Source of the DNA: Acanthosepion pharaonis
Lineage: Eukaryota > Mollusca > Cephalopoda > Sepiida > Sepiidae
Reading direction: 5' to 3'
DNA length: 64,000 bases
NCBI GenBank assembly: GCA_903632075.3
Contig: CAHIKZ030005436.1
Location: forward strand, 349,501-413,500
In this document: positions 55,285-64,000 of the stretch, piece after piece
How the letters are laid out: the number at the start of each line of letters is the position of its first letter
How positions within the stretch are numbered: the stretch's first letter is position 1
Notes under the pieces: model-generated
What the model was told of the DNA's origin: nothing
What the model saw: the letters and a program-made list of their open reading frames with translations, nothing else
Database searches by the model: none
Made by a program: the position numbers and the translations under genes

Positions 55285-55345
55285 AACTGCCCGAACGTTC
55301 TTTTAATCCGAGCGCTTTCGGCGATAAATTTAGTCATTTTCAAAG
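55285..55345 (-). ncRNA. hammerhead-like motif E (degenerate)
   Basis: The minus strand AATGACTAAATTTATC, GCCGAAAGCGCTCGG and ATTAAAAGAACG follow the general layout of motif A (GCCGAAAGC then ATTAAA). The first core box is lost. Confidence 0.25.
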
Positions 55346-55662
55346 TTGAAATATATTAACTGTTAACAAGAAATAGTTTGTTGTATCTGTGTATTTATAT
55401 AATGTTTTCATTTTAAAAACACGGTCAAGATATTGTGTCCATGTTCATTGTTGATATTACTGAGTGTTTTTTTTTGTTTTGTTTTTATTAATAAGGCTTA
55501 CATTACTTTTAGTCTTTGTTTGCACGTGGATGGTGCTATTATATTTGTGTTTTCAACAAGTATGTTACGAATAGGGGTCCGGTAGGTCTCCATGAATATT
55601 TAAATAAGGTCTAATTGAGTGAATGTAGTGTGAATCTTCGTGTCAACAATGTTGTATTGTGG

Positions 55663-55667
<5 letters not shown>
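55346..55667. other. no recognisable feature
   Basis: T-rich sequence, nothing supported. Confidence 0.4.

Positions 55668-55720
<53 letters not shown>
55668..55720. repeat. (TA)n
   Basis: A pure TA array. Confidence 0.95.
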
Positions 55721-55722
<2 letters not shown>

Positions 55723-56527
55723 GAATTTCGAACCTCTTTATTTAGTCCACACAAGTAGAGTGTTCTAATTCCACGTACCATACATTTTTGGATTTCTCAG
55801 TTTCTGTTAATTCCCTTTACCAACTAAACTCTCTCTCCAACCATTTCAACTGAAAAAGGACGAGACCTTGCCACCAGTCTAGTAGTACTTTTAGATTAAT
55901 AAAGTCTACGTACCAAAAAGTTTGCCGTCATGAGTCAAGTTAACAATACAAAAGAGTAATCAAACGAATGCCATCGTGTTTTCTCGTACAAAATGTATAG
56001 CCAAGTTTTATTTTAACATCGTAAAACATCGTATGATACTTATGTAAAAATCCTGCGAGATGTGTATCAAATTTTCCAAAAAAAATCGAAAGTTTTCATT
56101 CAGTCAAGTTAGAAATTATACTAAGCTGTACGCGAAAATGTGTAAATTCACAAAGGAAATTCTTCGACAAGCAAATAACTTCTCATCTGCACAAATGTAA
56201 TTGATGTAAAATTACTTTGACATCTGGAATGGTTATTGTGGTCATTTTGAAATCCGAAATACTGATATGTGACAGAACGTTCAAAAGTAGAAATTTAGCC
56301 AAACATGGTTTTAATTATCATCCAGGGCACTGGAATATCTCTTGCAATAAAATTTCATTTCTTTGTCAAAAATAATTAAATCATTTCAAAATTCCATGTC
56401 AAATGATGTTAATGAAAAAATATCAATTAAATTTTTCAGAAAAATGTCAGTGTTCTGGGAATAATATTTTTCTTGTTCTTTTAGGGATATTATTTTTATA
56501 AATAAATAAATAAAAATAGAATATAAA

Positions 56528-56528
<1 letters not shown>
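55721..56528. other. no recognisable feature
   Basis: AT-rich, nothing supported. Confidence 0.4.

Positions 56529-56580
<52 letters not shown>
56529..56580. repeat. (AAT)n
   Basis: About 17 units. The poly-Ile and poly-Tyr frames on the minus strand come from it. Confidence 0.95.
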
Positions 56581-56582
<2 letters not shown>

Positions 56583-56898
56583 AAATTATAAAGAAAATAA
56601 GATAAAACAATAATATTTAAACGTTGTACAGGCAACAACTACGCAGCTTCTCTCTATGCTATGGTGTGTAATAATATGGTGTGACTTCTTCCTTTTATCG
56701 CATGTACTATAAAACAATTATAATCTAAAAAATACACACACCAGTACACACAACAAATACAAATAAATTGTATGAAATTAACGTACAATTTAACAAGCCT
56801 TTATTGTGATCTCTGCATGTTTTATATGACGTATGTTTTTATCTCCGTGAACACGAGGCTTTTTTCTGCTGCTTTGATTTGAATAATCCCACATTCTT

Positions 56899-56941
56899 CT
56901 CTCACTCTCTCTCTCTCTTTCTCTCTCTCTCTATCTATCTG
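56899..56941. repeat. (CT)n/(CTAT)n
   Basis: A CT-rich run that abuts repeat R4. Confidence 0.85.
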
Positions 56942-57185
56942 TTGTAGCATACCTATGGACGATAATCGGCATGTCTGCATTCACATAAATACAGTAGTAA
57001 ATACTTTATGTTGGTCTGCAATTCGAGATTCATTGTAGAATTCACTTGACTCACATCTAGCAGTTGACTACTTCTACGCGCCGCTGGCGAATCTTATATG
57101 TGATTTTCTTGTCCTAAGTATTATCGTTCATTACCAACCTTCGTTTGATTATTCTATTCAGTAACCTTTCTTAGGTTACAGCACC
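56937..57185 (-). repeat. dispersed repeat R4, copy 2 (reversed)
   Basis: The minus strand runs from GCTGTAACCTAAG through ATATAAGATTCGCCAGCGGC and GTATTTACTACTGTATTTAT to GGTATGCTACAAC, aligning with 34965-35185. Confidence 0.7.
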
Positions 57186-57423
57186 ATCCATCTATCTATC
57201 ACTCCTCTACACTCTCTTTTAATTGATATTATTATTTTGCTGACATTGCACACGAATATATCTGTAAAAGTTCTTGAATATTGAGAATAAAACGACGAAC
57301 CATTAATTGTAAAGTGACAGAATATATAGTTGTGAGTCACAGAAACAGCCAAAGATGGCCAAATCAAACAAAGACAAAAGTTCCAAAATTTTGACAAGTG
57401 TTTTAGCAGACGACAGAAATTGT

Positions 57424-57595
57424 GACACCGAATTTCGAAGACGCATCGGAATATGAAAAAAAGCTTCGAAAATCTAAACAAAATATTAAGAAATAGGAAA
57501 ATTTAATTAATGACAAACAAAAGAAACGCTAAACTTTATGCCAGCCTTTCTATTCGGCTCCGAATGCCGGACAGTTTCCTCAGAGATGGAAAATG
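57424..57595 (+). pseudogene. LINE RT remnant, lineage A
   Basis: DTEFRRRIGI, then (shifted) LNFMPAFLFGSECRTVSSEM, matching the RRIGMAKxAF and LYGSECWTISSKM blocks. Stops between them. Confidence 0.65.
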
Positions 57596-57746
57596 TTGTG
57601 GTAAACCTTCCTGCGGTAGAATGAACTCTTTCTCCCTCTCATAAATACTAGCTGCAAGTGTCGGAGTCAGTGGGTTGGGAAGCGGAGACGCAGTGTTAAC
57701 CTACCGTTCGGATGTACATCTCTATCTATTACTAACACTCTTGCTT

Positions 57747-57747
<1 letters not shown>

Positions 57748-57803
<56 letters not shown>
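57748..57803. repeat. (TA)n
   Basis: Abuts the 57-bp hairpin of the next element. Confidence 0.95.
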
Positions 57804-57806
<3 letters not shown>

Positions 57807-58147
57807 TACACCTAGTGAGCCAGACAAACCTACCTAGGTTTCACCTAAACGGATCGTCAGTAAGGCCTTACTTTCCCTGACGATCTGTTTAGGTGAAACC
57901 TAGGTAGGTTTGTCTGGCTCACTAGGTGTATCTAGGTCTGCTCTCTACGGTTGTATTGAGCTCTTTTGTTAGTTAGTTGTTACTCGTATCGGGTTTTTTC
58001 TTTGGGCTTCAGACCTGCATCTGTGCGATTTTTTTTGTCGGCAGAAGTTCATGTTTGTAGCTCTTTCTTTTTTTTAAAACCTTTTTCCCTCGAGATTGAT
58101 TTGATTAGCAAATCAAAAATTCGAGGGTTTTTCGAAAACGAGTCTAG
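57804..58147 (+). mobile_element. 340-bp hairpin element H, copy 1
   Basis: The left end is a giant hairpin: 57804-57860 and 57877-57933 are 57-bp arms with one mismatch (AGATACACCTAGTGAGCCAG ... GATCGTCAG). A unique 200-bp body follows, then a second hairpin near 58087-58127 (CCCTCGA/TCGAGGG) and the end GAGTCTAG. Outside are TA/GATA units on the left and TATC units on the right. It aligns throughout with the reverse of 60956-61295. It has no coding capacity; similar open frames in both copies reflect recent identity, not selection. Confidence 0.8.
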
Positions 58148-58154
58148 TTACCTG

Positions 58155-58166
58155 TCTATCTATCTA

Positions 58167-58220
<54 letters not shown>
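58155..58220. repeat. (TATC)n(TA)n
   Basis: Right flank of element H, copy 1. Confidence 0.95.
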
Positions 58221-58221
<1 letters not shown>

Positions 58222-58287
58222 GTTATTTCAATACACTTGTTTAACCTACCTTTCGTTTTCCGTGTCTGTCTTTCTAGCCCCTAAATA

Positions 58288-58642
58288 GGCCACAACAGAA
58301 AGGAGACTTAAAACAACAGAAATATACTCAGACAGAAAGAAGGTGAAAATTTCACGTACGGAGAAAAATCAAACAAAAATGACGCTTATAATTAGAATCA
58401 GATAGAGGCCGATAAAATTTTAGGACTCATTCTAAGGAAAGCATGCTTGGAAATAGTGACATTCACAGGACGTACTTAATGCAAGAAGAACAGAGTGCAA
58501 CCTACCCACAGAACTTGTGCAAATAGCAGAAATAGAAATGAGAGCGACAGTAAAAAGTCAAACATTGCTAATCTCTACAAAACACAGAAAGCTGTAGAGG
58601 GCCATGATCATTTACGTTCTGAAGAAACACAACACATTGAAA
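58288..58642 (+). pseudogene. LINE RT C-terminal remnant, lineage A
   Basis: Nucleotide similarity in order to other copies: AAAGGAGACTTAAAACAACA, CTTATAATTAGAATCAGA, GGAAATAGTGACATTCACAG, then the ACGTTCTGAAGAAACACAAC-type ending. Highly broken. Confidence 0.5.
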
Positions 58643-59052
58643 AAAATGTGCTGTTTGCATCATATCATAAGAGTAAAAATTTCACTACTTGCGTAATGTT
58701 GAGTTTACGTCTTCTAATTTGAGAGACCATATCACATTAATTAAACTTATTATTTTAAAAAAATCTGCGATACTATCAACTATTTTGTTTTTACTGGGAA
58801 ATTAATTACATGTTTGTTTAATTATTCCGACTTCTGACAACTTTACATAAAAGTAAATTGAATGTGAATAAATGTGTATATATCTGTTCGGAAAAAAAAA
58901 ACAAGCTGCTTTAGTAATATGCTTTGTTTCCTTACACAAATAGGATTTTAAATCAGTTCATTGACTGGAAAGTCTATACATTGTGCGGATACCCAATTGC
59001 AGTATGTTATTTAAAAGCCTTAACACATTAATGCCAGGCATCCCGCTTTGGG

Positions 59053-59143
59053 GCTGACGGTGAAATCACGCTGAAAACAGTGGCTTTCGTTCGACCACGT
59101 GACCAACCAGGTCACAACTTAGATGGGAGACCGCTTGCACTCA
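59053..59143 (+). repeat. 5S rRNA-derived repeat or pseudogene, copy 3
   Basis: GCTGACGGTGAAATCACGCT, GAAAACAGTGGCTTTCGTTC, GACCAC and AACTTAGATGGGAGACCGCT follow 5S rRNA order. The central GAAGTTAAGC box is altered and the 3' end is lost. Confidence 0.65.
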
Positions 59144-59984
59144 CAGTTAAATCATCAAAAAACAAATAAATTAATCCCATTTCGTTATTGTGCTTATTAG
59201 TTTATTATATGTAGGAACCGGTAATTTATACAGGATTTTTATTATAAACCTATTATTAATAAATAAAAAAAAATGAATTTATTAAAAAATGTAAGTATGT
59301 GCGCTGCCGTTGGGACACCTTCATAAATTAATTATTTTTCTTCAAATCAAGAGTGATTTACAGCATTGTTTTCTCCGTATCTTAAGCACAATGATGCTTT
59401 GAAAATACCATGCCCAATTATTTGTCTGCCAATGAATGTTTCAACTTTCATCTCTTTTTTTTTAACTTAAAAATCTTTTTTAATTCAAAAAGCGATTGAT
59501 ATTATTACAGAAAAAACACCTTGAAAATATGGAGGAAATAATGTTGCTACATTTGGATTGAATAATTGCCTAATTCGACGTGGTATTGACTAGAACCAGA
59601 TCCAGATTTACTCATCAGGAACTATTTACCATTCGTTGAAGTAAACCAAAAGCTCCTGGAAATTGCGTTCTTTTTGTTGAAGTACCTGATTTTTCAGTTT
59701 CCAAAACAATGGTTTATTTACGTTGAGATCATGATTTTGTGTTGACTAAAGTATGAAAAATGGCTACTGTTTCCTTCAAATTGTGCTTTTGTGACCAGGT
59801 TAATGATATTTCTGTAATTTACCTATTATATTAGGAAAACGTAGGAACGTGGACATTTTCGTTCACGCAAAGTGGTAACAAAGCGTCATATGATTTAAAA
59901 GTAGCATTTAATTCTTCTAGGATTACACAAGAGAGACCACACAAAATTCAGAATTGATTACTTTACGTTTATTCTGTAAAATAC
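59144..59984. other. no recognisable gene
   Basis: AT-rich. Nothing recognised beyond 59985. Confidence 0.4.
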
Positions 59985-60750
59985 TTTATTGAATCATTCC
60001 ACAAATATTTTCTCCTATCATGGTTTCGTTATAGGATCATTACTAGCGGCGTTCAAAGTCCAGTATAAGCTAGTGAAAACGCACGCCTTGCTCCCTTGAG
60101 TATGCCTTTACGTTCTTGAATATATCAATATGAGCGTCATAGTTATCAATATTGAAGGACATTCTGAAGCCTATTTTGCTGGTGTTCTTCACCAGTGTCA
60201 CAACATGTTCTATATAGTTTTCGGCCTGGTGATTCCCCCAAAATTCCCGAACTACAAAACCGATTCACGCTGATTTCTCCAAACTAGTGAGCTTCTTGGG
60301 GAATTCATTGTACTCTTGTGATATTTATTTGGGGTTTGACGAAGACACCGGCTTCTGACTTTTGCCGAAGACAGCCTAAAAAACGTATCTAGCATGATCT
60401 TTACACTGCTGTAGTCCTCTTTAAGTAACACGGAGTGCGCCAGGCGAGGAGATAAATGCATGTTTCCGCTATGAAGCCTCACAGATTTGAGATTCCTAGA
60501 TCAACTCTCGATGAAGTGGCGCCATTTGCTGGAGTTACAGGCGATACCAGTTGCCACGAACAGAGAAGTCATACTGTGCCACGAGAGAAAGCTTGAAAAA
60601 CACGAGTGACGCTTTCATTGACCTTCGACTTGCACTTTTTCGTCTAACAACTCCCACTGCTTGATTCTCGACGTCAATAGCTCGGCATTGGAATTTGTGA
60701 GACCGAGATCCCTGATGCGATCATAGACGTCTGTTTAAATGGGGTGGTTT
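59985..60750 (-). pseudogene. remnant of a high-copy uncharacterised transposon-type protein
   Basis: On the minus strand, in order and across frames: VYDRIRDLGLTNSNAELLTS, RIKQWELLDE; IACNSSKWRHFIES; RLHSGNMHLSPRLAHSVLLK, EDYSSVKIML; REFWGNHQAENYIEHVVTLV, KNTSKIGFRMS; then REQGVRFH and ETMIGENICGMIQ. These blocks recall an uncharacterised protein that occurs in many copies in invertebrate genomes and behaves like a mobile-element product. I cannot name its superfamily. A stretch between the LLK...IML and FWGNHQAENY blocks is shortened, and stops and shifts are frequent. Confidence 0.55.
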
Positions 60751-60899
60751 GCTCAGCAGCGCCACTGTAAGGTTACAAAAGCAAAGTTTGAAGGGATAAT
60801 AGTCATTTTCTTTGCTCCTTAGATAGAAGCAATTAAGAAATAACACTTATTGACAAAATAGTCAAAATATTCGTACATAATTTTTTTCTCTTCCAGATA

Positions 60900-60919
60900 C
60901 TATATATATATATATATAT

Positions 60920-60955
<36 letters not shown>
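60900..60955. repeat. (TA)n(GATA)n
   Basis: Left flank of element H, copy 2. Confidence 0.95.
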
Positions 60956-61295
60956 CTAGACTCGTTTGGAAAAACCCTCGAATTTTTGATTTGCTAATCA
61001 AATCAATCTCGAGTGAAAAAAAGGTTTTAAAACAGAAAGAGCTACAAACATGATCTTCTGCCGACAAAAAAATCGCACAGATGCAGGTCTGAAGCCAAAA
61101 AAAAAACCTGATACGAGTAACAACTAACAAAAGAGCTCAATACAACCGTAGAGCAGACCTAGATACACCTAGTGAGCCAGACAAACCTACCTAGGTTTTC
61201 ACCTAAACGGATCGTCAGGAAAGTTTGCGAAACATTCCTGACGATCCGTTTAGGTGAAACCTAGGGAAGGTTCGTCTGGCTCACTAGGTGTATCT
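60956..61295 (-). mobile_element. 340-bp hairpin element H, copy 2
   Basis: Reverse of copy 1. The large hairpin is at 61161-61221 and 61235-61295 with a different loop and a few arm differences. The other end is CTAG at 60956-60959. GATA units lie outside that end and TATC units outside the hairpin end. Confidence 0.8.
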
Positions 61296-61337
61296 ATCTA
61301 TCTATCTATCTACCCATCTATCTATCTATCTATCTAT

Positions 61338-61389
<52 letters not shown>
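61291..61389. repeat. (TATC)n(TA)n
   Basis: TATC units to about 61340, then TA. Confidence 0.95.
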
Positions 61390-61391
<2 letters not shown>

Positions 61392-61447
61392 TTTTCAAAA
61401 TAAACGTTTTCTTTTTCATCTTCATTTAACTTATAAAAATTCAAAAA

Positions 61448-61497
61448 GATAAACACTCTCTCTCTTTTCTCTCTCTCTGTCTGTCTGTCTCTCTGTT

Positions 61498-61535
<38 letters not shown>

Positions 61536-61539
61536 AATG

Positions 61540-61574
<35 letters not shown>

Positions 61575-61575
61575 A

Positions 61576-61620
<45 letters not shown>
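61448..61620. repeat. (CT)n and (TA)n cluster
   Basis: A CT-rich run to 61515, then two TA arrays separated by a short GT run. Confidence 0.95.
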
Positions 61621-62066
61621 CGCTATGTAAATTACCAGGTTGAGAACTAGCGCAGGCTAGCTACCCTTGATGAGGGGAAGGTGTCTCCCTGAGCTTTGGT
61701 TAGCATTCTTTTTATTGTTGGTTTCACCATAAAAAGACTTCAGATAAGAAGGAAAACACACGAGAGCTTGACTCGGTCATTATACTGCATGTGTCTCCCG
61801 AGATGCGTCTACTGGCTAATATTAACTGTGATCCGGAGAGGTTAAACTCCTCGCTAATAACACATGTGGAATGTCGGTCGGAATTTCCGTGGTAAGTCTT
61901 TTGCACCGTTACTTTTTTTTATCGGCAGATCCAAAAAGTGTGAATGGTCCGACACAAACATTCATCACTTAAAATAAATTATTGTGTTGGTTTTCTGACA
62001 ACTACATCAAATTAGTTCCACACATATCCGGCTATTACGACAAACTCAACTGAATAACATCAACTT

Positions 62067-62204
62067 CATCTTGGCACTTGGAATGTACGAACTCTCGAGG
62101 GTAATAACTCAGCACCAGAAAGAAAAACAGCACTGGTCGCATTGTAGCAAAAGAAGTACTACATTGATATAGCTGCATTGAGAAGTAAGCATCAGTTGAC
62201 TACA
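62067..62204 (+). pseudogene. LINE endonuclease domain, N-terminal fragment
   Basis: The frame reads HLGTWNVRTLEGNNSAPERK, TALVAL, stop, QKKYYIDIAALRSKHQL. The LGTWNVRTL and YxIDIAALxE motifs open the apurinic-type (EEP) endonuclease of non-LTR elements. It is the only piece of a LINE 5' region in the window. The frame ends at TGA 62202 and the catalytic centre is missing. Confidence 0.7.
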
Positions 62205-63879
62205 TGAAACGAGAAAGCAAAATTAGACATCTAACAGTGCTCCTGAAGCACTTGGATATAATACATTCTCCAGTAATGTTTCTGCTCTTTTGTGCAATTC
62301 TCGAGCAGGTCTCAAAAGTCATAGGTATGCAGGTAATCGTCGTCGTCGGAACCTCATATTTCGAACTCGACAGGAGAGTCTATCATATATATATATATTA
62401 TTTTATTTTGTTTTGTTGCTGATGTTTTCAGTTCTCCTTGCCGAAACATCACTGAAATTAAGTCGGCCTGCTCTGTACGCAAAAAGTGTCAAATCTAAAC
62501 GCTGAAAAAGCTCGTTCCAGGGTTCGTCCCATGCTGGTCAGTACTGAAGGTTATCTGTTGACAGCTTCGTTCCTTCATCTGCTCTGCCCACGTTTTGTTA
62601 TTTGATCCGAGTGCAGTGGAAATTGAAAAAATCGACTTTTGACGGAAGCGTGGTTCGAAAAATACAAAAAAAAAACGCTTCCACTGATGAAAATACAATT
62701 GTCATAACAAATAACAAGGCAAATTTCTGGGTTCAGTTTATTTGGTTTATATAATCTTTGATGGAATAAAATTAACCCTTCCCGTTAAACTCACTATTCT
62801 GACACTATCTCTTGCTTCTAAAACTTGGAACGGTTTAAACATTCATACGAGATGATCTTTGGGCTCAAAGCGTGTTAGTTTTCTCCTCAGCAGGTCAGGT
62901 GGCTTTTTGCAGCCTCTCCTGGACACCGCCCATCTCTAGTGCCCTATGCTGGTTCTCATGGCCTCTGAACTCTTCTCGCTCCAACTCTTACCGCTCCTTA
63001 AAGCTCATTACCTATTCATCAATTACTTATATTCTCCAACTCCGAAGACATGATAACGACCGGTCAGCTATTCCAAAACAATAAATTTTGTTTCAATGCC
63101 CCTCTTACCCAACAATTATTATTTTCGTTAACAAGCTTTAAAATTTATTTCAAATCGGTAAAGACTTCTCTTTGCCAAATTCACAATACGACCCAAATAA
63201 TTTCCTGCCTAGCCACAATTCTTTCGTCTTTACCCAAATTCACTCGCCCGCAGTGAATGACCTTCAAATACCAAAACAGTCAATTGCAAGAATTTGCCTT
63301 GTCGATTTACCAATAAGACCTAAATAGTCTCTGTCTATTTTAAAAAAACACAGCCCAGATTGTTCACATTCCATCTTCGAGGACTCAACAATTCTTATTT
63401 GCTTTTCCATATATTGCACTTAACATTCCATTCGGCGTTTCTGTTTATCAGAAAGAAAAAAAAAACATTTTTTTTTTTCCCTCGCTTCAATTCATATTTT
63501 CACCCTAACGTTTTTTGTTTTTTTTTAGATTTTTTTTTACATTTTCAACCCTTTCAATTCTCCAATTGTATACGGAGGTTTCACATGAACCCTTTTAATC
63601 TTCATTTCATACTACCAGTGTCAAATTCCTTTCAACTACTTCTAGTGACATTTTATAGTGTCATAGCAGCAATTTAAGCGTCTCTTGCAAGAAACTTGCA
63701 ATAAATTATGCCATCTTGTATATCCATTTTTAATTTTTTTTATCACCTTTATTTTACCTTCACCATTGATATTAATTATTTTTTTTTGACTTCAGTCTCT
63801 CCTTGAAATTGTTTAAATTGTTTAAATTAGAATGTGCTTAACTAATGTTACTTATCAATGCAGAAAAAACACAACAGTG
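62205..63879. other. no recognisable gene
   Basis: T- and C-rich on the plus strand. Frames at 62204-62505, 62872-63256 and 63360-63677 have no recognised domain. Confidence 0.4.
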
Positions 63880-64000
63880 AATTAAGTTTCACGATCCTGA
63901 TTTTTTTTATCATTGACATTATTCGGACTATTTTCCTCATCTTTGTTGCCATATTTATCACAACGTTTCGGCCGTTGTATGCTCCGGCCTTCTTCAGGTG
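63880..64000 (-). repeat. PLE-type terminal repeat with hammerhead-like motif F, cut by window end
   Basis: On the minus strand CTGAAGA, one A, GGCCG/CGGCC stem with loop GAGCATACAA, GAAACGTTGTGATAAATATG, then AGGAAAATAGTCCG. Homologous to 8101-8215. Stem I would lie beyond the window. Confidence 0.45.

Overview
The window looks like intergenic or intronic DNA of an animal nuclear genome, most probably a mollusc and plausibly a cephalopod. It is strongly AT-rich, full of (TA)n, (GT)n, (GATA)n and (ATT)n microsatellites, and packed with decayed mobile elements. The mix fits published descriptions of cephalopod genomes: several non-LTR retrotransposon lineages, tRNA-derived SINEs with a shared central block, 5S-rRNA-derived repeats, Penelope-like elements, Helitron helicase remnants and mariner/Tc1 elements. 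The organism call is inference from this mix; no diagnostic host gene is present. I found no host protein-coding exon, no functional tRNA or rRNA gene and no prokaryotic-style operon.

Layout. 0-9 kb: a broken IS630/Tc1-mariner-type transposase, a 22-bp minisatellite, a Penelope-like (PLE) tail joined to what looks like the head of a second unit, LINE reverse-transcriptase (RT) remnants and two SINE families. 9-20 kb: SINEs, a first Helitron PIF1-like helicase fragment (13.3-13.8 kb), LINE fragments, a Tc1-like transposase C-terminus and a 5S-derived repeat. 20-30 kb: transposase C-terminus, stacked LINE RT tails (one split by a 268-bp insertion with a target duplication), a 5S-like unit abutting a tRNA-derived SINE, and a long purine-rich tract. 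30-37 kb: a mariner-derived MITE, a foldback with a hammerhead-like motif, an inverted pair of tRNA-like sequences and more LINE remnants. 37-40 kb: a larger Helitron helicase pseudogene followed by five hairpins resembling histone 3' stem-loops and a possible Helitron 3' end. 40-49 kb: repeats, SINEs, PLE fragments in opposite orientations, a jockey/CR1-type RT fragment and a probable LTR. 50-55 kb: a hairpin MITE, a nearly complete mariner inside a (TA)n array, an internally deleted Tc1-like element beside it, and a foldback holding the best hammerhead-ribozyme-like sequence. 55-64 kb: LINE fragments, two inverted copies of a 340-bp hairpin element ending in microsatellite, a 5S-like unit, a remnant of a high-copy uncharacterised transposon-type protein and a LINE endonuclease fragment.

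The parts do not form a pathway; they are successive insertions. The recurrent themes are (1) insertion into or beside (TA)n and (GATA)n arrays, (2) RNA-polymerase-III-derived retroposons (tRNA and 5S), and (3) structured DNA or RNA: foldbacks, hairpin elements, hammerhead-like motifs and tandem histone-like stem-loops. Theme 3 holds the candidates most worth checking. All family assignments come from reading translations and aligning copies by eye; no database search was run.
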